Below, piece by piece: positions 24,348-36,600 of a stretch of DNA of 64,000 nucleotides. A program made the position numbers and the translations under genes. The stretch comes from Diadema setosum (Eukaryota > Echinodermata > Echinoidea > Diadematoida > Diadematidae): positions 13,734,385-13,798,384 of the forward strand of contig NC_092705.1 of assembly GCF_964275005.1 (NCBI RefSeq), read 5' to 3'. Positions within the stretch are counted from its first letter, which is position 1. The number at the start of each line of letters is the position of its first letter. Under the pieces are notes generated by a model, which worked only from the letters and a program-made list of their open reading frames with translations, did not search any database and was not told the origin of the DNA.

Positions 24348-27300
24348 AGGGGGGGGGGGTAAAATGAGAGCCCAATTCTCACATGTTCACCTCCGTGAAA
24401 AAGGCATCTTCAGATTTTCATCAAACTTGGTAGGTAATATCGCTATATGATACAAGAATATACACGTACCTGTATAAATGGTCATCGTTCCTTTTGGAAG
24501 GACAGGACGTAATGCCCCTGTGGCCCCCTTGAGGTCGTGTGGAGGGAGTTCTAAGCTCCTAGATTAATAAATCTAACTAAATCGTTTTCTTTAGAGCCAG
24601 AAGTGATAAGGTAAATTATGGTTATTATGTAAGTTATAATTCAATTCAATTCAATTCAATTCAAATTCAATTGTTGTTGTTGTTTTAAAGAACGAAAGAA
24701 GAGAGAGAGAGAGAGAAATGGGGCCCTATGCAAATAATTTGCCCAAGAAATTCAATTCAAAGATTTTATTTTCACTTCTTTCAACAGAATGTACAAAAAA
24801 AAAAATATAGATTCGACATGCGTTTGAAGGAATGATACATAGATTGTCATACATTTGTCAATTATATTATGTTATGTTATGTAAGTTTGTTTATGGCGGA
24901 TCTAGGGGTGGGCTCTGTGGTGTGGGGACCAAATTGGGGCCCAATTTTCACATTTTTATTGCCAGAACAAATCATTGTCAAATTTGTCACCAGACTTAGC
25001 AGTTATTGTAGCTAGGGTGATAGGATATATATCTGTATAAATATGATAAATTGGCACTATGCCGCCACCCACTTGTGACCCCAGAACCCCCAAATTAGAG
25101 AATATTAAAAAGAAAGAACAGTGTCTATAATGCCAGGAATACTCTGAGTAAATACAAAAAAATTGATGTACTTTCAAGCTTGTTTATGACAGATTTAGGC
25201 CCCATCGGGACCTCAATCAAATTGGGGGCCAGTTATTACATTTTCTTTCTTTTTATTGTTGTTAAAAATGCAAAAGTTTGTTTACTTCAAAAAATGATCA
25301 AATTTTGTTCAAATTGGCAGGTATCATATGCCAGTGTGATAGAATATACACACCAAGCCTCCCTTGAAGCCCTCACTATCTAGCGGTAATGGGGCTCTTA
25401 GTGGAAGATACAATAGTTATTGTCTTCCTTTTGTTACAATGATAAAATCATTTTTAATTGAATTGAATTGAATAAAATGTGCGGCTACAAATTCAACTTT
25501 CCAATGAATTCTCTGAGTTTTATACCCTCTTTTATCCAGCTGGATGTTGGATGTATTTTTTTTTTTTTTTTGGGGGGGGGGGGTCTGGCTTTGCAGGTGT
25601 ATGTGTTCTCTTCTCAATACTTCCCCGTCTCTTTTGAAGACACGAAATGTATGATTTTCTAAAACTGTCTAAACCGTATAATACCATTGTCATTATACAT
25701 TGATTCATATCTGTTACTACTAAGTGCCAAAATGATAACGATTCATCCACTGACAGCATGTGGCTTATCCGACCCCCAGACCTGCATGAGAGAAGAATTT
25801 GAAATATCCCTTTATATTTGTATTTTTTTGTGTATTTTTTCTCTATATTTTGGTCATTTATTGTACCCGTGCTCCTCATCTCCATCTATAGCTCGAATTT
25901 AATTGGGACCTACGCTCCATAAGTTTGCTTGTTAGTAGGTTCCTTCATATTTCTTTAGCATTCATTCCCATATTCCAACTTTTGTAGATCGGCCACTGTG
26001 TTTTGTATGTTTGCAGTATTTTATGTATGTCTCTTAGCTTGATATTATGTATTGGCCCTATTTCATCTTGTAATATGCCTCCTAGCTGGATATCATATAT
26101 TATTTAATTTTGCTACATTTGATGTATTTCTTTTTATCAATTGAGAAATATGAAATAAATTGGAATTTAAAATTCAAATTTTTGACGAACGAGCAGGTAG
26201 GCCTGAACGTGTGCAATATATTTCCCGGATGACCCTTGCCCTTTACCCTTCCCTAGCACTGCAAACGATCAGGATGTCCCAAAGAGATTTTTCTCCTCCC
26301 CACCACTGGGAAAAATCTCTTTGGGAAGACCTAGCCCTTCATGGTCACGTTGTTGAAAGATATTTTCATTCCTATGCAAGGATTTGTATGTGTTAACAGT
26401 TTGTTTTTCCAAGGTACAAAGGCAGGTGCTTTCTGACCATATTATATTTAGAAAATTTTGTTACAGAGTTCCCAGTCAATTTTGTAAAATTATGATACAT
26501 TTTGATTTCATGTGCATTCAGATTTAGGTTTTCAAGCAGTGGAGTGATTTTGGTTCGATGATTTCATGTTTAGTGCTTTCAGATTCGTTTGTAGGCACTC
26601 AAATTAACAGTACAAAATTCGTATTTGGTCATAAATTTCCAAATTGGGGAAATTCAGATTAATGCGATCCACTGTGTAAACACTTCAAATCACTTGCAAT
26701 TTCGTTTTTTGAGCTATCGATTTTTACATCTTAGCAATCAATTTTGTAAACACATGCATGATTATCATTAGTAAGAGTGATTTTATCCACACCGTCTCAA
26801 TGTTTTGAAGACAAGCGTATTCGGAGTGATGAGACCATTTTTGACTGAATTTTTACTGAATTTCTGTCAAACAATGAAAAGAATGTAATCAACAATGCCG
26901 TAGTGGCCACCGCTTCATAATAGTCACTTGTCAACAGAGGCCTCGCCTGAATATGAGATTCTCGTGGAGATACTGCATTACAACACCTCTCTGTAGGCAC
27001 TCCTCGCATTTGGGTGACCCAAAGGCAGTTGACAAACTTGGCGATCCATGATTAACATTTAGCTCGATACAGGCAATATGTGTATACATGAAATTAAATG
27101 TCTACTTGTAATCTATAACAGAACAGGCCCCAAAGACTATATTATGATATATGAGTTTACCTTCTTACACAACTCAGCTTTTGGCATATCCAGCGTGCTT
27201 TCTCGATATCGTTGAAGAGATGATGAAAACAGGCAACCCCTTCGCCCCGTTCTTCCCATGGACTAGGATGTTTGTCCCCGAGCAAATTCACTTTGAGGTC

Positions 27301-30300
27301 AACAGGGAAAAGGTTGTGGAATCAGCACTTGAAAATGTTCGATCAAGGGCCACAGGAGAAAGCGGAAAGCCACTGGAAGTTCACTTTGTAAATGATGTGG
27401 CCTTGGGCGTCAATGGCGGAGGACCAATGAAGGTAAAAGTCATCATTTATGTTTCATCTTTTGTCGCTTGAGTGATCATTCCTTTGTATAGAATAGAGAA
27501 TGCTGCAACGATAAGAATGTTCCGTCATCAATAACCACACCCTTGTAGGGTGCATGTTACGAGTTCGACTCCCTCGAATCATACAACCCACGAGTTATAC
27601 AGTCCATGATTTCCATACTAAGCAAACAAGGCCCACGAGACCGACAACATTACAAGCCCCGTGTTATATTGTCGAACTCATGGGCGTTATTTGTGCAGTG
27701 TCGAACTCGGGGGATGTGTGACTCGTGGGCTATATGACTCTTTGGTGTCGTCGATCTCTTGTAGGGGAATGTATTGTTCAAGTTGGAGGCTCTAATGAAT
27801 GAATGAATTGATGAAACTAATCACGTGGCCACTGCTCTCATTTTGCGGGCTCAGCTTTTCTAACAAGACATACCAATATTAACGTAGTTCTGGATTAAGG
27901 AGACCCTAGAAGAAACACGAGACCTTCTAATATGCTCAAGGCAGAAAAATTTGTTCTAGAAGCTTAATTCTTTGTGAAGAATCATTATGTACGTTTACTC
28001 TAACTAATATATAGATATAATTATGCATACATATATATGAATATAATCTACACACATACCCCTGTGACAGACGTGTGCACAAAGTAGAACAGGGAATGTA
28101 ATCACCTCTTCAATCTTTTCTTGTCTTACACATGAATCATCTTTGCGTTTTCTTGCTATCATAATGTAAATAAGAACTGCTGCATCCTTTGTGTTCTATT
28201 ATCGTAATCTTAACTGAAATTAAGCTACGTCATTGACCAAAACATTTTAACTTATTACTTCCTACCAGGAGTTCTTTCAGCTGTTCTTTGACGAGCTTCT
28301 CGAGCCAGGAAAGTACCCTGTCTTCAAGAGAATAAATGATTGTGCCATGTCTACAACATGCTGGTTCAACAAGGTGTGTAGATAATATCATTCGACTTTA
28401 TTTAAGGACGTTCCTCAGCTAAGTAAAGTCCATGTCATTTTCTTCAAACTTTCCATGTCGTAACTTTGACCCATCCGAAGCCCAAATATGTAAATAAAAC
28501 CATAGGTTCATGTGCTTGTTTTTCTTCTACGGGACTTTGAAGAATATGACTAATCTGCCGTCCTGTACCAAAATGATAGCGTTACAGGATCAAGACCATG
28601 ATTGGCAACAAAATCTGCAATGACAAACTTAAAGCTACATAATTCTTTAAAAATCCACGTTATTTTCTCCAAATTTGCAAGAATTGCAGAAAAAGGTACC
28701 CAAAACGAGGAAAAGGTTTTAAAGTTAGGGTTTACACTCTCATTCTTGACCAAGCAGCGCCCTAACGCGGCAGAAAACACCGAAATCTCTAAAATCCTTC
28801 TCATCGACGTTTTCTGTTAGGGGTGAGCTAAAGGGCAAGGTTCATAAAACTTATGCTGTACATTCAAAACCCATGTCATTTTCACGAAACTTGACAAAAT
28901 TGTAGAAAAAGGCTTACTATTTCCAGAAAAATAATAAAAAGTGGGGGTTCATGTGCTCGTTTTTGTGCTAGCAGCGCCCCCATGCGACATATATCATCGT
29001 AAGTCTCCAAAATCTGGTCAGGAACCCATGGAGGGATGCCCTGACGAGTTGGGTTCATCAAACGTATGCTGTACATTTAAAACCCATGTCATTTTCACGA
29101 AACTTGACCAAATTGTAGACAAAGGCTTACTTATTCCAGAAAAACGATAAAAAGTGGGGATTCATGTGCTAGTTTTTGTGATGGCAGCACCCCCATATGA
29201 TAGAAGTCATCCTATCGTAGGACCCCAAAATCTGGTTATAAACTTATCGTGGGTGCCCTGATTAGGTGGGGTTCATTAATGTCATGCTGTACATTCAAAA
29301 CCCATGTCATTTATTCGAAAATTTATCAAATTGTAGAAGAAGGGTTACTTAATGCAGAACATTTGAAAAAAAAAATGGGGGGGGGGGGGGGTTCATGTGC
29401 TCGTTTTAGTGCTAGCAGAGCCTCCCTGCGACAGAAATCATCGTAAGACCCCCCAAATCTGGCCAGGAACCAATGCAGGGATATACCCTGCTACCTAGGA
29501 TGCATGAATCTCATGCGGTCACTTAAAACCCCATTTAAAAAAAAAAAAAAACTAGCCAAATACGTATCACAATTGCAGTGATATGGAGGAAAAATATTCA
29601 GAAAGGAAGGTCCATGTGCGTTTTTGTTATTATTTCCCTTATGCAGCCATATTAGCATAATAGTATTATGTGGACGCAAGCGTGGAAAACTCCACATTGA
29701 CATGCTTGTTTGTTTGCTTGTTTGTTTGTTTGTTTTACCCACTTGCTGTAACCATGTGCAGAAAGTGATACTGGAGGAAGAAGAATACATACAAGGAAAT
29801 GGGAGTTTTGGCATTAGTCTGACGGTCCTCCAAAAGATAAAACAAATCTTAATATAATGACTTGATTGTAGATTGCATGTGTTGGTTGTTGCAGTGGTTG
29901 GTAAAGTGCGTGTTGTAAACTATGGAGATGTACCTTGAGTACCCCCCCCCCCCGAAAAAACATTCTTTAATTCTCCTTTTGTTACACCAGATTTGGTAAT
30001 CAAAAATTAATATCTGAATGGTGAAAGTGATAAATACTTGCTTGATAATACTTTCGTGACTTTGCATTTTGTAAAAAAAAAAAATATGTTGTACTAGTAA
30101 AGACAAGTTTAGATCTAATTTAGATTTTAACAGAGATACTCAGATTGAATTAGTTGTTGGACCTAAAGATGAAATGTGTGTCATATGTTTGTTTTGTTGT
30201 TATTGTTGTTGTTGTTGTTGTTTTTAACACCTAGACTAGTAGACTAGTAGCCCCGAGTAGGGCCTATCCCCTTCAGGCCCAGGTACCTTAGTACTCCACT

Positions 30301-33300
30301 TGACCATGTTGATGAACAGATAATGAACTGCATGTCACAAAACAGATCCATGGATTGAAAATGGAAACAGCTGAGTTCCACGTCCAAGCTTCCCGATTCC
30401 GTCGATCAGTGTTGTGCTAATTCACCATGACCATGTATAGGGCCTATGCGGCTCGGACCGCTGAACTTTGCGTAGTATGTACAGATTGTAACGCGTACAG
30501 TCGTCACGCGAGCCGAGCGAGGCCGCTCAGCGCGGCCGCGGTCGGGAGCTGTCGGGTATCCGAACGTACCACACTCTAGCGGTAAGCACTGAAGATTTGG
30601 GTACCCGTCCCGCTTCATCATGAATATTCACCACGCAGTAAGATACTGTACAAGTAAGTGCCCAGAACGCTGGATAGGTGTCATAGAATGTAAAAACGTA
30701 TCGCCGGGAAATGTAAAAATCTCGAAAAATTGCATCAACGGGGAATGTAAAAACGTCGATCTACTAGCAGCTGCTCAGCTCAGCGAGCTCAGCTCATCAC
30801 TCATGCGTGCGCTTCTACGCTCTTTGTTACGTCACTGCCAACCTGCGCAGCTAGGATGCGCACAAACTCAACTGAGGAACGTGATGTGACTATTAGATGA
30901 TTACACGATATTTGCACTCGTTTCAGTAAGGTGTAGATTTTTACTTTTTATCACATTTAAGCTTAGCTATGCACTTTTGATAAAATTTTGGTAGCGGATG
31001 CATACAATACTAGATCAATCATGGATTTTAATAGGTCTACACTAACTCACTACTGTTAAAAGACATGAAATGGTTAGATTCCACGCCTCCTCCCCTATCC
31101 TTCTATACCCTTTTTATTAGCTTAAAGGGTTCTGATACGTCACTAATGGAGGATATAAGATACATGTATGTAAAACGGGTTTGTTTGTTTTTTTCACTCA
31201 ACTCTGTTTTTGTTCCAATATACCTGTAATTTATATACTGAGTGTACTTCCACTACTGATGTATCGATGATTTGTTTTGTTGTTGTCGTAATGGTTGTAT
31301 TTTGTTCGTGTGATGTATACAAATGTATGTAAGTTATTTTGTCTTACTGTATTTTTATCGATGTAAATCAGACACAATTCAGCCGTTCGGCTGCGAAGTT
31401 TGATCAATAAACCATTCCATACCATTCCATACCATACCATAGATTTTACAAAAAAAAATATCCAGTCTAAGATATCTATTCTACAGGGGGTATGGATATC
31501 ACAACTTGCTTGAACTCGACAGCAAATATAATAATTTCGAGAAGTTTTATGTGTGGGGTTCAAAAAGGTGTAATGATACTGTAGTATTGTTTTCTCATTC
31601 ATTCTAAGGTAAATCTCACCCATTTATGATCCTTATGTTTTTCGCCCACATACGCAACATGCAGTTACCGAGGCTTAAAAGAGGTGAATTTACCAGTGTC
31701 GATTTTCCGTGCGTGTTCAATGATGACAAATCGCCACGCTTAAAGCGAGTTCGATTTAACAAGATCCCGGCTACAACGAGGTCGATTACAAAAGAAAAGT
31801 AAAACAATCCTTTTGGTCGGATTTGATTAATTGATTACAGAAGAAAAGTAAAACAATCTTATGTTTTTCACCCACATACGCAACATGCAGTCCGAAAGTA
31901 TGAATGGTATACAGGGAAACCCCGTTATTACGAGCTCGCTTACAACAGGTACCGAGGCTTAAAAGAGGTGAATTTATACCAGTCTCGATTTTCCGTGCGT
32001 GTTCAATGATGACAAATCGCCACGCTTAAAGCGAGTTCGATTTAGCAAGGTCCCGGCTACAACGAGGTCGATTACAAAAGAAAAGTAAAACAATCCTTTT
32101 GGTCGGATATAACGAGGTGATGATTGCCATGTCTGGAGCTAAATGAATGTTTGGGTGCTATTCGTTATTCCGAAGGTACGTTATTCCGAAGTTTCGTTAA
32201 TCCGAAACACACAAATTCCCTATACCTAGATGTTCGTTAATCCGAAAATGAAAAAGGGTTCGTTAATACGAACATTTGTGGCGTTATTCCGAAGGTTCGT
32301 TATTCCGAAGATTCGTTGATCTGCTAATGAAATTCGGAATAATGAACCTTTGGAATAATGAACCTTCGGAATAACGAATCTTCGGAATAACGAGCTGTGA
32401 CTGAATCTGTTACTCAGCAGGAAACAAAAAAGAAACAAAACGTAATCGCAAGGCCACCTGTATATGGTCAAATGAAACCACGCTACGTTATCTCTTATCC
32501 ATTGATACAGGATTTCCATGACCTGGACATGCTGAAGGCCATCGGGAAACTCTTTGGTCTGATGATCTACAACAAAGTCATCATCACTCTTCCTTTCCCG
32601 GATCTCTTCTACAAGAAGATCGTGGTGGACATGTCAGTACCGATTTTCGCACTAATGCATTAATTTTGTATGTTGACTGTGCTACATTTGCTCTTGGGTC
32701 AGGGAAATTGATAATTATGCAGGTTTACCGCCCTATTTTTATGAGATTTGCATTCGAATTCAAGAATAGGCGCTCGAGGTCATATGATTTTCGTCAACAC
32801 TATACTCTCCTGGTTCGTTTACATTCTTTAAGCATTCGTTTCATAGCAATCCTTTTCAATTCTATCTCATTCAACTTAGAGAGCAACTCATTTGATATTA
32901 ACGACGCGAAATTGTCATTCAATTTCGCGCCGGCACGACTGGCGTTCAATTTTCTCTCAAATACACTGTCTTGATTCAATAACATATAGTACAGCGTGTC
33001 CCAGAAAAAACGGAACCGGGTTTCCATGCAACTTTTTACTATCGAAATCATACATTTTCTTTATGAGATAAGCATCAATGGAAAGATAAACTTTTCTGCC
33101 TTCATTTGATGTACAACTTAATGTTCATCATTCATGCATGACTAAGTTAGAACAACGAACAATGGTGCTTCCAAATTTTCATTTGCACGCACAAATGGTG
33201 ACTTTAAGTGAGTTTTCAGACTGTTAACGTTACGTTTTCGAAAAACAATGTTCATAAACCAAATATTCATATTTTCTTCTTTCATTATCATGAGACCTTA

Positions 33301-33582
33301 AGCATTAAATGTGAATATCGCATGCTTGAGAAAAATTTGCATGAAAACATGCTTCATTTCTATCGATTCTACGGATAGTCGAAAAACAAGCATTCAGCTC
33401 TCCCGACTTAGCATTAGACAATGGGCTCATCTGCGCCATTGAATATACACAAAACAACCGCAGTGCTATAGAATGTTGTTCGGGGTAGTGGGGTATTTAC
33501 AGAGAATTTGCATCACTTTATTTATCATTGAACTTGCGCTTCTAACATTTCAAAGGTGCAAGTGCAAGGCAGAATGTCGTGG

Positions 33583-33613
<31 letters not shown>

Positions 33614-36600
33614 GCTCGGAAGGTTTTTTTTCGGTCCGTTACTTCCACCCCACCTTCCCAAACATTTCGCTGATGGACACCCTTTTGCTCTGTAGTTAGC
33701 TGCATGGTCAGGCAAGCTCATGATCATGTGCTAATCTACGACCCTTTTCACAACCGAACCGTCTCTAACAACCCCTTTAACCCCCTCCCTTCATGTTTGT
33801 GTAAATTTATTGAAGCATGAAGGTCATTGTTATCTGCCAAGTTGGGAAGGTGTCGGGAAAGCTGGTTGGCTCCTCTCAATATAACAAACATACATGTCTG
33901 TCCAACATTATACCTAATATATTTTTGCTTCTTTAAGTCGGTCCATCAGTCTTGAAATGTGTCTCGCTGCTTCTCTGTGTCCGAGGCGAGTTGTTTCAAT
34001 CTGGATGCTTGTTAACTGTTAACTCTTACAGTTCAACACCATATCAAATAATTTACCATGGAAGCAAAATACTAAAAAACTAAACTAAACTAACAAAAAG
34101 CACTCTTGGACCAGTAGAGCAAGGGTACTGGCACACAGCTAAGAGTCTCGGGATTCTGCCCGATGTCATGACTCTTGCTGACTAACAACTAACGTGCAGC
34201 TACAAAATATCAATCTACTAGCAAAAAAAAAAAAAATAACAAAAAGCACCTTGGACCAGTAGAGCGAGGGTACTGGCCCACAGATAAGAGTCTCAGGATT
34301 AAATTGCCCGATGTCATGACTTTTGCTGACTAATCACTATCCCTTTGCTGCTCTTGGGTTCCCACAAATCACTTAGTAAGGACAAAATCATTAAGCTTTG
34401 CTGGGATTTTTCTCTGCCGCTGTGGTCTGCCTGCAGTAGATGATGGAAGCGGAGCTTGCTGGGCTGTTTCGCTGGGCCTTCTTTGTCCCGTTCTCTGGTC
34501 GGTCCCATGTGGTAGTTGGTCCAGCTGCTTATGTGTGACGTTCATAGCAGTATCTCCGAGATGATTTGGCTGCTGTTGACTGCCTTCTGGCTGTTTTGGA
34601 TGTTCTGCTACCTTTACGGTGGTTAAAGACTCTGGCTTGGTGTTAGCCGTTTCTCTCAGGAACCTCCGGTTGCGCCGATACTGACATCCGTCTTTCGTTT
34701 CCACCACATATGACCGGTCACCAAGGATTTGTCTGCAAATTGCGGGTCTCCATGGCAGGTGAGCCATGTCTGGTTGTAGAAGTACCCCTTGGCCTATGTG
34801 CAGCTCTGGTAGATCTTTGGCCCCTCTATCATACTGGAGTTTGGCCTTCTGCTTTCTCATTCTGATCTGTTCTGGTACATCCAGCACTTAGCATGAGTAG
34901 TACCTCTGGCGTTGGAAGCCTTGTTCGAGTACGCCTGGACATTAGTTTCTGCACTGCACTTGCTCTGTCATGGTCAGGCGTGTTTCTTCACTCAAGCATG
35001 GCAAGGTGAATATCACTTCCATCGTTGATAGCCTTTTTTTTACAAGTGTTTTGGCTATCTTCTCTGCCGACTCAGATTTACCATTACTTTGACTGTACCG
35101 GGGGGAGCTGGTAACGTGGTCAAAGTCCCATTCTGCTGCAAATCTGGCATACTCCTGGGCCACAAATTGAGGTCCATTGTCTGTTATGACCCGCTCAGGT
35201 ATGCCATGTCGTGCAAAGTGGCGTTTTGAGCACTCTACTATATCCTGGGCCGTGGTGCTCTCTAGCTGGTCCAACTCCCAGTAGTCAGAGTAGAAATCCA
35301 CTGTCACCAGATTTTCTCGGTTGTTCATATGAAACAAGTCTTGACCCACAAACTGCCATAGTCTTGCAGGGATTTCAGCAGTCATCATTGTCTCTTTCTG
35401 TTGCTTTGGTTTCATGGCGTTGCAGACTGAGCATTGCTCCACCTTATCTCTAATTTGGCTTGCCATGCCTGGCCAAAAGAGTGTGTCACGAGCCCTTCTC
35501 ACACATGCATCGACTCCTAGGTGGCTGCTATGTACCTTCTCCACCATTCTGCTTCGGAGTATTTGGGGGACAATCACCTTCTGGCCTTTGAACAGGATTC
35601 CATTCTGTGCTGTGATCTCATCCCTGAAGTTGAAGTACTCTCTTATACTGCCAGGTACTGCTTCCTTTGTATCAGGCCATCCTTGCTGGATCATCAACAT
35701 GAGGTCCTGCAGTTGCTGGTCAGCAGTTGTCCCATTTCTGATCTGGTGCTCTGTGGACTCGCTAACTTTCATGAGGTCCATTTGCTGACTTCTTCTATCT
35801 CGTGATTTTTGAGAGAAGGTGTTTGCATGGTGTGGTATATTAGATACACTTGGTTTGCGAATCACGGTGAACCGCAAACCAAGTGTATCTTCTTCTATCT
35901 CCTTGTATATCTTATCAGACCCCCATGTGCCCGATAGGTATGCTCGACTCAGCCAATCAGCAAGGAGCAAATCTTTTCTTTTCCAGGTTTGTACTGGACA
36001 TCCAGGTGATACATCTGGAGCCGAAGAAGCATTCGCTGTAGTCTCTTGGGGGTACCATGGATTGCCTTCGTGAAAATCGGCACTAAAGGCTTGTGGTCTG
36101 TTTCTACCGTCACAGGTTTGCCTTGAATGTAATGATCAAACCTCTCACAAGCAAACAATAGCTAGACATTCCTTCTCTATCTGTGCGTAGCACTGCTCTG
36201 TTCGGGATAGAGCCCTCGAAGCAAATGTCACCGGCTGGCCATTCTGCAGGAGTGTAGCTTCTAACCCCTTCTCAGATGTGTCAGTCACACTGTATGGTCG
36301 TTTCAGCAGCCTCATCAAAGTACTTTAAGACTGGAGCTTGTGTGAGCATTAGCTTGATTTCATTCAGGACTTCTGTGTGATGTTCCAGCCATTCGAAGTG
36401 TGTTCCTGCGTCCGTCAACCTTCTCAGCGGTTTTGCTACTTCAGAAAGCCTTGGCAAGAACTTCGCTAGATATGTCACACTGCCTAGTAGACGCTGCACT
36501 GCTTTCTTGTCTTCAGGTGGGACCATGTCAACTACAGCCTTGACTTTCGCCGGATCTGGTCGTAGTCCATCCGCTGTCAGTTTATGTCCCATGTATGACA

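Noticed and set aside
27550..27600. tRNA gene suggested by GAGTTCGACTCC
   Set aside because: A T-loop-like word is present, but no matching A box or cloverleaf was found. The word belongs to the local fold-back repeat.
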